From Adiantum capillus-veneris (lineage: Eukaryota; Streptophyta; Polypodiopsida; Polypodiales; Pteridaceae): 64,000 nucleotides of DNA. Where the stretch lies: positions 74,307,412 through 74,371,411 of the forward strand of contig CM043963.1 in the NCBI GenBank assembly GCA_014529385.2, written 5' to 3'. A program made the position numbers and the translations under genes. This document shows positions 1-11,881 of the stretch, one piece after another (positions within the stretch are counted from its first letter, which is position 1; each line of letters begins with the position of its first letter). The notes under the pieces were generated by a model, which made no database searches, had not been told where the DNA came from, and was given only the letters and a program-made list of their open reading frames with translations.

Positions 1-2169
1 TGAAAGTTTTTGGATGTGTTTGCTATGTTCATGTGCCAAATGAAGCAAGAAAGAAGATGGAGCCAAAGGCAGTGAAGTGTATATTCTTGGGCTACCCAGT
101 TGAAAAGAAAGGTTACAAGTGCTATGATCTTATGACAAGACAAGTTTATGTCAGTAGAGATGTTAGATTTTGTGAGCATGAACCATGGTATAAACCAAAG
201 CCAGTGATGATAGAAGATGAGTATGAAGAGCAAGAGAATGTGCGTCATGTTGTTGATAAGCCAGGACCATCAACAAGAACTATTTCAGGACCACATATGG
301 AAGAGGAGAGTACAGGAAGTGTCAACCCATGGAGCGGTCGTTTGCGAGATAAGAAGCAAGACGAGAAAGGCAAGAAGAAAGTGGTTGAAGAGAGTTCTGG
401 AGATGAAAGCCTCGATGAAGAGCATGGTTTACCACATTTGAGGACACCTGGCAGTAAGCATATTGAGAAATATGTACCCCCATATGCAAGAGTTGAAGAG
501 AAGAGTGCACCGCAATTGAGAAGATCTGAGAGGGTGCGTTATCCAGTTGATAGATTGACATACAACGGTTACATGCGTACACATTATGCATACATGGTTT
601 CACGTGTGCAACATAAAGAGCCTACATGTTTTCAAGAGGCAATTGGAAAATCAGAATGGGAGTCAGCTATGGATGATGAGATGGATGCTCTTGTGAAGAA
701 TGACACTTGGGATTTGGTTCGCTTGCCAAGTGGAAAGAAAGCAATTGGTTCAAAATGGGTATACAAAGTCAAGTGCAAGTCAGATGGTAGTGTGGAAAGA
801 TACAAAGCGAGGCTTGTTGCTAAAGGTTATGCACAAACAAAAGGTCTTGATTATGATGAGACATTTAGTCCAGTTGTAAAGATGACAACAGTCATATTGG
901 TGATAGCAATGGCAAGTATGTTTGGTTGGAAGTTACGGCAAATGGATGTGGATAATGCATTCTTGAATGGTGACTTGGAAGAAGAAGTTTATATGATACA
1001 TCCAGAGGGTTATCAACATCCAAAGTTTCCATATTATGTGTGTAAGTTGAAGAAAGCATTGTATGGTTTGAAGCAAGCATCTAGAGCTTGGTGTGAAAAG
1101 ATAACCAGATTCTTGAAGAAGATTGGATTTAAACAGTCTACTGATGATCACTCATTGTTTTTGAAGCATGTTGATGGAGAGATCGTCGTTATTGTTATCT
1201 ATGTTGATGACTTGATTCTCACTGGAAGTCATGACGAGCAAATTTTGCATGTCAAGAAGAGTTTGTTGAGAGAATTCAACATGAAGGACCTTGGTGAGTT
1301 GAGATATTTCTTAGGAATTGAAATTGTCAACACTTTATCAGGAATTTGGATGATACAAAGACAATACGCGTTGGATATGCTTGAGAAGTATGGAATGACA
1401 GCGTGCAAACAGGTTGATACACCTCTTGATCAAAATGTGAAGTTGTTTGATGATGGACATTACATTGAGGATGTCACTATGTACCGCAAGATGGTTGGAA
1501 GCCTTGTTTACTTGACAATAACAAGGCCAGATTTGAGTTATGCAGTGGGTGTTGTGAGTCAATTCATGCAAAAGCCATGTAAAAGTCATCTTGATGCAGT
1601 GAGACGGATTATGAGATATGTGAAAGCCACTGTCAGTTATGGAATGTTTTATGAAAAGAATGGGAAGCTTTGTCTTTATGGTTACACAAATGCAGATTGG
1701 GCATTTTTTTATGGATAGAAGATCTACAAGTGGTTATGCATTTTCCATTGGCAATGGTATGATAAGTTGGAGTAGCAAGAAGCAATCAACTGTAGCATTA
1801 TCAAGTACAGAAGCTGAATATCGTGGAGCAGCTTTGGCAGCATGTGAAGAGTCATGGTTGAGAGTACTTATGGTAGACTTTGGTTTTGACTATCTTGACA
1901 GTGTCATTATATATTGTGACAATATTAGCAGCATCATGTTGGCAAAGAATCCAGTTTATCATGCTCGCACTTAACACATTGAAGTACATTATCACTTCAT
2001 TAGAGAAAAAGTTTTGGCAACTGAGATTGATTTGGTGTATGTGAAGACAAATGATCAAGTTGCGGATATATTCACAAAAGCTCTTGGAAAGGAGAAGTTT
2101 TGCTACTTTCGTGAAGCATTGGGAATCCATCATATGCAAGCTCACTCTGAGCTTGAGGGGGAGTGTTAA
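1..2169 (+). pseudogene. Ty1/copia pol, 3' part (integrase C-terminus, RT, RNase H)
   Basis: The frame is already open at base 3 (KVFGCVCYVHV, the integrase C-terminal region of copia polyproteins) and runs to about 1710. The reverse transcriptase follows, with the NAFLNGDLEEEVYM segment and the catalytic YVDDLILTG. RNase H begins at NADWA. There a T-run (1704-1710) carries a small indel that moves the frame, and RNase H continues as RRSTSGYAF, STEAEYRGA and CDNISS. A second lesion, TAA at 1972-1974, lies in the ART-HIEVHYHF motif where other copies have Lys. The protein ends in ELEGEC with its stop at 2167-2169, inside the first bases of the 3' LTR, as is common in copia elements. Gag, protease and most of integrase lie left of the window. 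The frameshift and stop show this copy cannot make a full polyprotein. Confidence 0.93.
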
Positions 2170-2446
2170 AGAATATGATGTTAAAGAATATGTCCATTGT
2201 GCTATGGGCGGCTGGACACAGACTATACTATGTTGTAAATATACTTTGGATAATAGTTCAAAGAGAAGAAGAAGAGAAGAGCAGCACGTTGAATGGCTGC
2301 TGCAGGGTAACGATTGTGTGTGTGTGTGTCTCAATGTGTGTTGGTGTGTGTGCGTAGTCTTATTTCCTACCTTCTCCATCACCTGCGCACTCTACATATA
2401 CTATCAGAGGTAAGAAATGAATGATGACCAGCCTTCAACAACAACA
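2164..2446 (+). repeat. 3' LTR of the copia element at 1-2169
   Basis: The LTR starts TGTTAAAGAATATG directly after a purine-rich tract (gcttgagggggag), which serves as polypurine tract. It contains GT-rich microsatellite sequence near 2315-2355 and plausibly ends at ...caacaacaaca at 2446. The left edge is well supported by the tract and by overlap with the pol stop. The right edge is inferred from the TG...CA rule only, because the partner LTR and target-site duplication lie outside the window. Confidence 0.7.
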
Positions 2447-4070
2447 TGAGTCCAAACATGACTGAGAATGGTCATAAAAATTTGGGATGGACTACAAGGA
2501 TAAGGAAGTTGGTGATGCGACTAAACAAAATCACCCATCAAGTGTAAAGTTGCCATCAGACACTTCATGCGACTACAAGGCCGTATACAGGAAGTAGATC
2601 TTTATGTTGTAAACCTTCTATCTTGTATGTGACTTAATGAAGCTTAACAAACAAAAGGGACTAACAGTACTAACAAGAACAAAAGGTGCCAGAGATGCCC
2701 ATCATCCTTTCTCGAGACTGAAATCCAAAAAATTAGATTGGAAAGCCAAATCAAGCCAAACTTTGTCAAGAGGCTATGAATAGAGAATACACGCTAAGGG
2801 TTTTTAAAAAAAACCCTAGCTAGCCACATATGCAATTTTTTCAAACCTAAAGCCATCATAGCCATCTACATACCCTGTACATCAAGTATATGAATTTGGG
2901 GACAAATTGACAATGATAGCTCATCAATGGTCATCTATCACAAATCATGTCAGATAAAGCCCTTTTGAAGCAAGTTACTAACTTGGGGAATCAACTAGGG
3001 TTTGTCGGGCTTTAATTAAGTCATGTATCAAGTAGAAGCAATATATTGATTTACAAATCACACAAAAGATAACAGTTGTAAATGCAACTTTGGTCACCTT
3101 GATGCAACAACGCCAAGCATTCCTTGAGGAACGAAGCATATGTGCTTGTGCATCTACGAGCTACTCGCGATCGTAAGTATATCAAATGATGTCTGTTTTT
3201 TGCTTGCAAGTAGTCGTTAGAATCGTAGCGACATAAGCTATGCATAGATACTCATAGATTTCAGTATTTGACAAAATTTGGCTCTGTCATTATATGCGTT
3301 TTTTGCATATGGGTTTAGAGCTAGGATTTTGAGTGTAGAGGCTTTGGGACATGTGTATCCTAGTGGGGGGATGGTGTTCCTTAAGTTTTGTGAGATTCCG
3401 GTATGATTTGATGGGTTTCCTTCCGTTGTGCGTATGTGGCTTAGGTGGTGTAGTTGAGAGTAGTGAGACTCTAGGTTGTGGTTTAGTTGGCCTTCTAGAG
3501 TGTTGTATGTGTAGGATGGTCTCATCCTGACAAGCTAAAGAGATTTCCTCCATGTGCCTATCGTGTCATCTGTGTCCTCGATTGACATTATGTTGATCTA
3601 GGTTGTGTTGCATGCACTTTATGGGTGGTGTGATTCACTCCCGCAACACCATGTCACAATGTAGAGATGATCAAGATTTACAAATTCTATGTGTGTAGGT
3701 TACAGTGCTATCGTTTGATGTTGAATGATGTGCACGTTCAAAGGGGGTGAATGTTATGCTATTTTGCGAGCATGGTGGACAAATCAAGAATCAATTGGTA
3801 TTTGTGCAAGTTTTCCAAATTGGTGCAGATTGGTGCCTAATATGTGTTCTAGACGCAACAACAAACAATGGGTTGAAAGATTTTTATGCTAAGGACAATG
3901 CTAAATTGTTGGGATTTGAGTCCAAGATTGTGTCGAATTTTTTTGCGCTCCTGTTAGGTCTAGAACAATCTTGACATGGTCTAAGTAGCTCAAGTTATGG
4001 ATGTTTTATGGCTTTGAGAAATCTGAGATGCATGCCAATTTGATGCAATGGTTGATGATTTTTTTTATGG
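2447..4070. other. No gene recognised
   Basis: About 1.6 kb of AT-rich sequence. Short ORFs on both strands show no recognisable motif and no linked frames. No terminal repeats, promoter or RNA gene could be supported. Confidence 0.6.
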
Positions 4071-4235
4071 ACCAATTTCAATGCTCAAATTATGGTCAAT
4101 ATGTTCATGCACTTGGAAGGCTTTTTAGGCTGTCATTTACACCAATTTCAATGCTCAAAGTATGGCGAATAGGTTCACAAACTCGGTAGGCTTTTTAGGC
4201 TATCAAATGGACCATTTTCAATGCTCGAATTTTGT
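4071..4235. repeat. 70-bp tandem repeat, about 2.4 copies
   Basis: The sequence accaatttcaatgctcaaa recurs at 4071, 4141 and, slightly changed, 4211, a constant spacing of 70 bp. Each unit also carries ggctttttaggct. The copies differ at several positions, so the array is old. Confidence 0.8.
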
Positions 4236-4439
4236 GTTTGTGGAAATTATATTCAGCCCTTGTTATCATGTACTAGGGACATTAATGTAAGCTCACATGA
4301 CATTTGATTGAGGCAAATGAACAGCTTATGGGGATTTTTGAAAATGTTACACATCAGCCTCTTATTGATGCAAATGTACATTATGTAACTTGATGTGGAA
4401 AGGGCTAAGAATGTGCAAGCTAGAGCTATGTCGTGCATA

Positions 4440-5690
4440 CTTTGCGTGACAGTAAATTGAATGCACCTTTGCCTAGTCGTAGTCGTTCAGGTTCTTGCCA
4501 TGCATCTTATGCATCACATTGTTATGCTTTGGCTATTTCTAGCTTATGTGATGTAGGGGAACCTCTATCTTTTGATGAAGCATAGAATTCAAAAAATTGG
4601 ATGGTTGCCATGCAATTAGAATATGATGTACTTATAGAAAAAAACACATGAACTTTATGTGATTTGCCTCCTGGCAAAAAGGCCATTGTTATGAAGCGGG
4701 TTTACAAGTTGAAATGCAAGTTGGATGGTGAGATTGATGGCTATAAGGTTTGACTTGTTGTAAAAGGCTATGCATAGCAAAAAGGCGTAGATTATGAGCA
4801 TACTTTTTCTCCCAATTATTGTATGACTATTGTGCGTTTTCTATGTGCATTGGCAGCTCATTTTGGTTGGGAATCGGGATGTACATCAATCAAATATCGT
4901 AATTACTTTCTTGAATGGTGACATATTTGAGGGATTTCATGTAATGCAACATTGTGGTTTTGTCATTAAAGGGCAGGAAGATAAAGTGTGCAAATGTAAG
5001 AAAGCTTTGTATGGGTTGAAGCAGTATCTTGTGCTTGGTATGTGAAAGGTAACACTCATTTGGTCAAACGGGGCTTCAATAACAGTCCAACAGAAAGCAC
5101 TTTGTATGTAAAGCGTGAGGGTGATGTACTTCTCATCGTAGTTTTGTATGTGGATGATTTGTTGATCACTCGTCCAAATGAGGCACATATTGATGAATTT
5201 AAGGCTGATTTGAATGCTTTTTCCAAAATAAAAAATTTGGGGTTGTTGCATCATTACTTTGGCATACAATTTAGGTAGTGTGATGGTGGTATTGCCTTGT
5301 GTGAAACAAGTTACACAGGGACATTGCTATGTAAGTTTGGACTTGAGGAAAGCAAGCCTTTTGCCACTCCCATGGAAATAGGTTTGAAGTTGAGTCTTCA
5401 TGATGCTGGTGATCCTGCCGATCTCACTCTTTACCAAATCGCTTTTGGATGCCTTTTTTATGTATGCAACATGAGGTTGGATATTCAATTTGCAGTCTCT
5501 TAGGTCAAAAGACTATTTTCTATGCAGTCTAAGTATTGTCAGGTTGTTAAGTAAATCTTTCACTACTTGAGTGGCACTTACATTTTGGGTTGTTTTATCT
5601 CAAGGGGGGATCATTGCTGCCAGATTTACATGCTTTTTTGGACTCAGATTGGGCTGGTTGTTTTGACACGCTTGTCCAACAAAAGTTGGT
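4440..5690 (+). pseudogene. Decayed Ty1/copia RT-RNase H remnant
   Basis: Translating in shifting frames recovers ordered copia pol motifs. They are EPLSFDEA and NWMVAMQLEYD at the start of RT (about 4560-4625), LPPGKKAI and VYKLKCKLDGEID (4670-4740), and KKALYGLKQ (about 5000). The catalytic YVDDLLIT follows at about 5146-5170, then LLHHYFGIQF and SKPFATPMEI (5345-5380), then the first RNase H aspartate segment LDSDWAGCFDT at about 5640-5675, where similarity stops. At least eight in-frame stops or frameshifts interrupt it. No LTR is visible directly on either side. It may be the same family as the copia gag-protease fragment at 7126-9425, but that is inference. Confidence 0.85.
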
Positions 5691-7125
5691 CAATGCTAGA
5701 AGTGGTGATGTGATGTGCTAGAGATGCGGACATGCGCAGGCTAAAGGGCTAAAGCAGGTATATGAGGCCTAGGCATGTAAATGGCAGAGAAAATGTATGG
5801 CTAATGTGGGCTTTTTTAGGCTAGATGAGCTCCAAAGTGGGCTAGATGGGATGACAAGTGAAGGATATCCAAGGTGTAGGGTTTTTACTTGGGGATGTAG
5901 TGTTCAACTTGCTGAATGAGCTGGTCCAGACAACTCATCAAACAGAGCCACGGTGTGAGAGTTGTGATCAGTTGAAGGTTTGACAAGGCTCGATTTTGAG
6001 CCACATTGTTTGCTTCGGGAAATGCACCATCAAGGAGTTTTGGAGCTTGATGAGGTTTGCAAGGGTAGTATGCATCATATAAAGCTAGCATGAAGCAACA
6101 ACTTGCCCATCAAAGTCCGGATCAGGAAGTTAGAGCCTATTGAAGCTAGCAGTTAGGGATGACCGTAATGGATCTCATGGGTTTTTGCCAAGTTGGGACA
6201 CTCGGTTCGAGGTCATTGGGGAGTCGAAGTGCGGCGGGATCTGTGTGAGTTGTAGCCGAGGACTGGTCTTTTGGTATGGCTTTACAGGATGTGCATTGGG
6301 TTATTGAGCCACAAATGGCAAGCATTGGAATTTGGGTGGAAAAAACCTTTTTTTTATAAAATTTATGTGGTTGCCATGGGGTAGTTTTGAGGGCCTTGAA
6401 GGAAGGCGATTATGGTGCTACCTTGTGTCATGTGGAATAACCCACATGCAAGGAGGGCAAACCCGATTGCGGTCTATATATTTAAGAGTAGGCGCTCTTA
6501 TTGGGTATCGAGTGGGCATGGAGTTCTTTGGCTATGGCGACCAGCCCCTCGAGGGCTGCAAGCGGGAGCTAGTGGTGCTTTTGGGTGTGAGCTGGCGGGC
6601 GGCAGTTCTGGCCGATGGTTGGTGGCGCCTTGCAAGTGCTAACGTGGCATGTCCCACTAGGGGCCATGCCTGTGTGCATTCAAAAGGGCACAAAACCTTT
6701 TACTAAAGTCAAATGGAGAGTCTTTGGGTTGTCACGATGTCGTGACAAAAGGGACCCTTGAGGTGCTTCACATGCAATTGAGCTTGGAATTGGTTGACCA
6801 AGCTGGCAGAGCCAAGTGGATAATAAAAGTGGGATGTTCATGTGTGTACAATGCAAAAAAATGCTAAAGGAGGCTCAAGTTGATTGCACGATCCAAAAAA
6901 ACCCTTCTTTTTGTTTTTTTGGAAATGTAGCTCCCTATAAGAGAGATTTTTATGAAGTTGAAATGGATTTTTAAAGTCTGGGCTTTTTGAAGCCTTGGCT
7001 TGAGAGCCAAGGCTTGGGAGCCTTTTGGAGTGTGAAGAAGGCAAAGTTCAGGAGGAGTGTGCCCTGCCATAGCACAATGGTGCTCTTGTATAGGTTTTTT
7101 TGTTACCATATACATGTGGTAGTGA
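5691..7125. other. No gene recognised
   Basis: Unassigned sequence. A TATA-like tatatatttaag sits near 6475 in GC-richer sequence (6400-6680), and an ORF of 124 codons there (6332-6706, + strand) has no recognisable domain. This could be a decayed LTR or unknown repeat, but no paired ends were found. Confidence 0.5.
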
Positions 7126-7327
7126 TGTGTGTGAACACACTAGGACCGTCGGGACATTTTTTCCCTCTTTAGGAGGTTTTTTCCCCCGTGCATTGTATAT
7201 ACGCCCATCACTCTAGGGCTATCTATCTTTCCATTGCACACTAAGTAATACACTCTCTGTTGTGTGCCTTGAGCTTCCTTCGTCTTCTCCAAGCTATGTG
7301 TGTTTTCCCACAACCCTAATTTCAACA
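7126..7327 (+). repeat. 5' LTR of a copia element (approximate)
   Basis: About 200 bp running from TGTGTGAACACAC to ...aatttcaaca, containing a TATA-like tgtatatacg near 7193 and CT-rich sequence. The right edge is fixed by the primer-binding site that follows; the left edge rests on the TG...CA rule only. No second copy is in the window, so no TSD test is possible. Confidence 0.55.
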
Positions 7328-7329
7328 AT

Positions 7330-7341
7330 TGGTATTAGAGC
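7330..7341 (+). promoter_or_regulatory. Primer-binding site (initiator Met tRNA type)
   Basis: TGGTATTAGAGC, three bases after the LTR end, matches the common plant copia primer-binding site TGGTATCAGAGC with one change. It is complementary to the 3' end of initiator methionine tRNA, which primes minus-strand cDNA. Confidence 0.8.
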
Positions 7342-7695
7342 AGGTTACGTCCTCCCGCGCTTAGTCACCCTAGCAGCTCCAGCACACGCCCGCTCACTTT
7401 CTTCGATTTTTGTGAGATTTGGTGAGCATTTGCAGGTCGACATATTTCTATGAGATTCGACTCATATTTTGCTCAAATTTCTGTGAGATTCTATTCAGAT
7501 TTTTGATTCGGGCTCATTCGAACCTCCCGTTTCCACTACAGCCAGGTCTGCACATGCGCATAATTTTTGTTAGTGCCAATTAATGCATAACAGGTCCCAT
7601 ACAGCCTACTGCGCGTTGTGCTATATAGCATGTGCTGCTCTCACTCATTTCCTCCTCATTTCGAGCAGTTTTCACATCAGGTCCATGCATTTTCC

Positions 7696-8640
7696 ATGGC
7701 TGACAACAACACAGATGTGTTCAAGATGTTTGCTACCGAGGACAGATTGGATGGGGACAATTGCCCTATGTGGGCTTACATGATGCAACATGTAATTGTG
7801 TCAAAGGGAGTTTGGAACATTGTGCAGGGCATTGATGTACGTCCTGGTACTGTGGACGCAGGCAATGTTGAGGATGCTCCAGGTTTTGCTCCCAGGGTTG
7901 CTACTATAAGAGCTGTTTTGCCTACGGCTGAGCAGGTTCGTTGGGATTTGAGAGATGCACAAAATCATGCATTGATTGCATTGTCTATGAAGCACACTAT
8001 CACTCTTCACATCCGTTTAGCAAAATCTGCAAAACAAGCTTGGGATATTCTAGCAGGTCTTTATGCAAGCCGCAGTGAGGCTAAAATTGCTTTGTTGCGT
8101 AAAGAGCTGAAATCGAAGATTATGCATGAGGAAGATGAAATGAACACTTTCCTTGTTGGTGTCAAGGATGTTAATGAGCAACTAATTTTTGCAGGAGAAG
8201 TCATTTCTGACAGTTCACTTGTGCAGACTTCTTGATGCTTTGCTAGATTCTTACCAGACTTTTGCTAGTGCTTGGAGACTTATGACCCAAGGAAATCTTG
8301 AAGTTGTCAAGTTTGACGCATTATGCACATTGCTGTTGCAAGAGTCACTCTACATAAAAAACAGGACTGGCAGCATGCAGTTGAACATGCTTTTATTGCA
8401 GCTCAAAGAAAAGGTGGGAACAACAATGTAACCACTTCTTATGGTTCTGCTGCGAGTGGCAAAAATTCTGTTCCTAATGCTTCTGTTGGTAGAACTTTGT
8501 CTGGCAATTCTGGTGATAAGGGAAAAAAGAAGATGCGTTGCCATTATTGTAAAGCTAATGATCACTTGATCAAGCAGTGTTCGAAATTGAAGGCAAAAGA
8601 GGCTGCATCCACTACAGGGTCCAATACAAGTGCAGCGATT
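7696..8640 (+). pseudogene. Copia gag (capsid plus zinc knuckle), frameshifted
   Basis: The likely start is the ATG at 7696 (MADNNTDVFKMF) after a leader of about 350 nt. The capsid part resembles copia UBN2-type gag: WNIVQGID, then AWDILAGLYASRSEAK, then LRKELKSKIMHE. The frame ends at 8235. The capsid continues in another frame (LLDALLDSYQTFA, about 8227-8340) and again in a third (from about 8350), so there are at least two indels. The nucleocapsid follows at about 8533-8580 with the CX2CX4HX4C knuckle CHYCKANDHLIKQC, which binds retroelement RNA. This copy cannot make an intact Gag. Confidence 0.88.
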
Positions 8641-8669
8641 GTAGAGTCTTTTGTCAATGGAGATTGTGT

Positions 8670-9425
8670 GTTGATGTTGATGCAGAATGGGCATTTAGTG
8701 CAGAGTGCACTTATGATCCTATTGTCCATGATGCATGTATGTCAGTTGCTGCAGATTCACATGTGTGGTATTTTGACAGTGGTGCTACAAAGCGCATTAC
8801 CTCACATCGTGATTTGTTTACCTCTATTAAATCTATCCCTCATGGGAATACGGTGACTTGTGCCAACAATGCCTCTTATCATGTTCAAGGAGTTGGAAAG
8901 ATTGTGCTTACTGTTGCAAATGGCAGTTCTTTCACACTTGTTGATGCATTGTATGTACTGGGATCAAAAATAACCTTTTGTTTGTATCTGCACTTGCTAG
9001 ACGCACTTGCTAGACTTGGTCTTGTAGTCAAATTTGTGGATTACAGATGTACAGTTCATGATCTCAATTTTGGTGATGAAATTGTTGCATCTGGCCTTTT
9101 GTGTCGTGGGATGTATAAGCTCACTTTGTATGATAAGTGTGGACAAAATTTTGCAAATGCAGTAGGGCTGTTTCAAATGCAAAAGCATGCACATTTTGGG
9201 CATCTGAATTTTTCCAGTTTGCTGCATTTGCAGAAATCTGATATGGTTGCTTCTTTGCCCCCTCCTGAAGCACCTACCAAACATGTTTGTGAAGGCTATA
9301 TTTTGGGTAAAATGCAGCGTGCTAAGTTTCCAAAGGATGGGCCAGTTCGTGCTACATGGAGAGTGGAACTTGTGCAGTGATGTTTATGGGCCTATGCAAA
9401 CTCCAAGAAGTGCATTGTATAATTT
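8670..9425 (+). pseudogene. Copia protease and start of integrase, truncated
   Basis: In a frame overlapping the end of gag, the aspartic protease motif WYFDSGATKRIT appears at about 8765-8800. It is followed by the protease core and then the pre-integrase zinc-binding segment (HFGHLNFSSL at about 9190, then CEGYILGKMQRAKF at about 9290). A frameshift near 9365 precedes the first integrase catalytic segment, CSDVYGPMQTP (about 9377-9410). Similarity ends at about 9425, so RT and RNase H are missing. Confidence 0.85.
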
Positions 9426-11170
9426 ACATGCTTTTGGAAAGCATCATTATCATTGTTTGCATGCAAACCCAAAAGGATTTGTTTGAGAATCTCAACATTC
9501 TTTATCAAACCAAGTTTTCATTGGGCTACGTTTGTTGACACCTTCATGCGAGATATGTTTTGTGGCAAAGCCTTCTTCTGCACAACACCAAATGACACTC
9601 TCAAAAGCTTCCCATTGCCACAACCAAAGAAGCATGCATAGATGATTTTCTAAAATTATGCGAAGAGTTGACTTTTGTACATCATGGTTGCACTGTATAT
9701 GCTCGATTATCTCTCCTCAATTAAGATATAACTCCACGACAATAAGATTCCAAGCTTTGTTGCCTAAATTTTAAATTTGAATGCTATGCAAAATGTTTTT
9801 AAAAGTAGCATATAGGCCTTCACAATCTCCCATTATTTGCCTTTTTAGAATGATACATCATTTTGGATATGCATGTTAGCACTATTATATGTGCAAAAGG
9901 GATTTTCCAAAAGACTTAGGCTCATTTTCATTCCATGGAGGCTCACTCAGACACAATTGCATCTTCTTACAAAATACAACATGTCTTTGTGTCATGTGTC
10001 AAGTTGTTAAGTTTTTGTACTTGCATTCATGTCACCTTAGATGATAACCTTGCTTTGCTTCCAAAATGCAAAATGTCTTCGTGCAAATCCACCAAGGTTG
10101 ACATTGATCTAGACAACCATAAAAGTTACAATTTTGTAAGCAGTGTACCAATTGGTTACAAAAAGTAGAGATTTCATTTAGTGTGATTCTTTCAACCACA
10201 TGTGTTGTTTATGCTTGTTCTCTTTGCCTATAATTACATAATCTTTCTATTATGTGTCAATTAAACATGCCTTCTTGTCCTCTTCATAGCTTGTCATCTT
10301 TGCCAATGGATACTTAATCTTTCTACTGGTTCTTAATTGAACATGCCACTCCTTTTTGTCCTTTGCGTTGTGCATCCTCATCACGAATACACATTATATT
10401 TTTCAAACCCCTTGTTCCTAGCGTGAACTCCCAAGTTCCAACAAGATTTTAGAATGTGTGCTTTGTTTGTTAGTAAGTCAATTTCAATTGTCACATTCCA
10501 CGGATACTGTTTACAATTTTAAAAACACACTTATAACATGACTTGGCCTCGTAGGTCATGTGTCCCTATTTGTTGGACGTGATTGATTTCTTGGGAGGTC
10601 TTTTCTTGTTAAGGAGTGACTCCTTGATTAGCATGTTTTCATCCTCATATGCTTTGCGATAAGCATTATGCTGCATAAGAGTGCAATCTTCACATACACA
10701 ATTACGTGTATATTTGAGATCAATCCAACTTATCAAGGATGATCTTACATGTTGTTTCATTTGCTATGGTGCATACAATGGACCTTTCTCCAAACCTTAG
10801 AGCTATCACCTTACCCACTCTATGTGCCCCATAATCAATAATCCTAGACATTCCAAAGTGTATTTTGAAGAGGTCCTCAATGGAGAAGGTAAGAGACAAA
10901 AGTGTTTTGGACTTCCTTCGGCTATTCCACAAATTTCATTGTTCTTGGTGACTCTTTCAAGCTCCTTAAAAAATTCCTTATCAACATTTCTAACATCTTT
11001 TGCTTTAGCTATAACATGAGTGATGGGCGAGTTTGACCACAATTCCATTACTTTGCTGTACATACACTTCTCATTTCACTTACATCACGCCTCATTGTGT
11101 CAAATGCTTTCCCCTCTTGTACTCCATCATAATGCTTGATTTTGCTCATTCATTCTTTCGAAGTATTCAT
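9426..11170. other. No gene recognised; AT-rich intergenic sequence
   Basis: Between the truncated copia element and the IF-3 promoter. Three overlapping minus-strand ORFs at 10566-11063 (64, 70 and 85 codons) have protein-like composition but no recognised motif and no consistent frame. They could be a decayed coding sequence. Confidence 0.5.
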
Positions 11171-11480
11171 GTATATAAGAGCACGTCTATGTTCTTAGAC
11201 TTCCTGGTCATCCAAGTGTAGTAGATTGGTCATTCCATTACCCTTTAGAAAAGTATTTCCCCCTCCCCACAAAACCCAAGCTCTTCTTGAGCTCGAGTCT
11301 CCCGATAGGGCCACATATTAATCCAGCATATGTGTTCCCTCACTCCTCTCACTGTATCTCTGTGTTGTAGCTCACATCGGCTGAGGCTGCCGTAGCTACA
11401 GCGCCAGCGAAGGATAATACATCATTCTTTGAGAGAAGCAGCTCACCAATATAGAGCGCCCAGCGTTCTGAGGCAAGGCT
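11171..11480 (+). promoter_or_regulatory. Probable promoter and 5' UTR of the plastid IF-3 gene
   Basis: A TATA-like gtatataagag at 11171-11181 is the best core-promoter candidate upstream of the IF-3 start. Between it and the ATG lie pyrimidine-rich stretches (tttccccctcccc near 11256; ctcactcctctcactg near 11340), typical of plant 5' leaders. The first in-frame ATG at 11481 has good context (aggctATGGC). The TSS is not determinable here. Confidence 0.4.
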
Positions 11481-11881
11481 ATGGCAGCCTTCGTTGCCTC
11501 AGTTGGTTCCCTTGGGCGCTCAGTAGCTGCAGGTCTATCTTCATGTTCTATTTCTCCTGACTCAAGCATGCAGACAGGTGTGAGAGCGCCTGCTTATTCG
11601 ATACTCGCCTCACACATTGCTACAACGAATTCAGCTGCTTCACCTTACAGACACTTCTCGAGCTGTGCGTCAAGAAGTTTGCTTGTTTCCAGGGCTTCTT
11701 TTGGCTCTATATTGATTTCTGACGTGGCAAAAGATGGCAGAATTGGAGCTCTGAAGATTGTAGCCAGAGCTGGTGGCTCGCGTCCTCCTCCTGGCGCACG
11801 ACGGCCCCGACCCAAAACTGCGAGGCAACAATCTTCAGATAATGAAGACCGAGATCGCCTTCCTGTAAATGAGGAGATAAG
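11481..11881 (+). CDS. IF3: Plastid translation initiation factor IF-3, exon 1
   Basis: This exon encodes residues 1-133 and two bases of codon 134. Residues 1 to about 95 are rich in Ser, Ala and Arg with almost no acidic residues, as in a plastid transit peptide. KIVARAGGSRPPPG (about 91-104) looks like the processing region. A basic linker leads to VNEEIR, the conserved first helix of the IF-3 N-terminal domain, exactly where the exon stops at the donor AAG|gtaatc. In plastids IF-3 binds the 30S subunit, keeps it apart from 50S and checks start-codon/initiator-tRNA pairing. I assign the gene from this exon plus exons 2-6, whose joined product follows the IF-3 domain order. Plastid rather than mitochondrial targeting is inferred from the transit peptide and from similarity to chloroplast IF-3 proteins (the SVR9 group in Arabidopsis). 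Confidence 0.92.
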
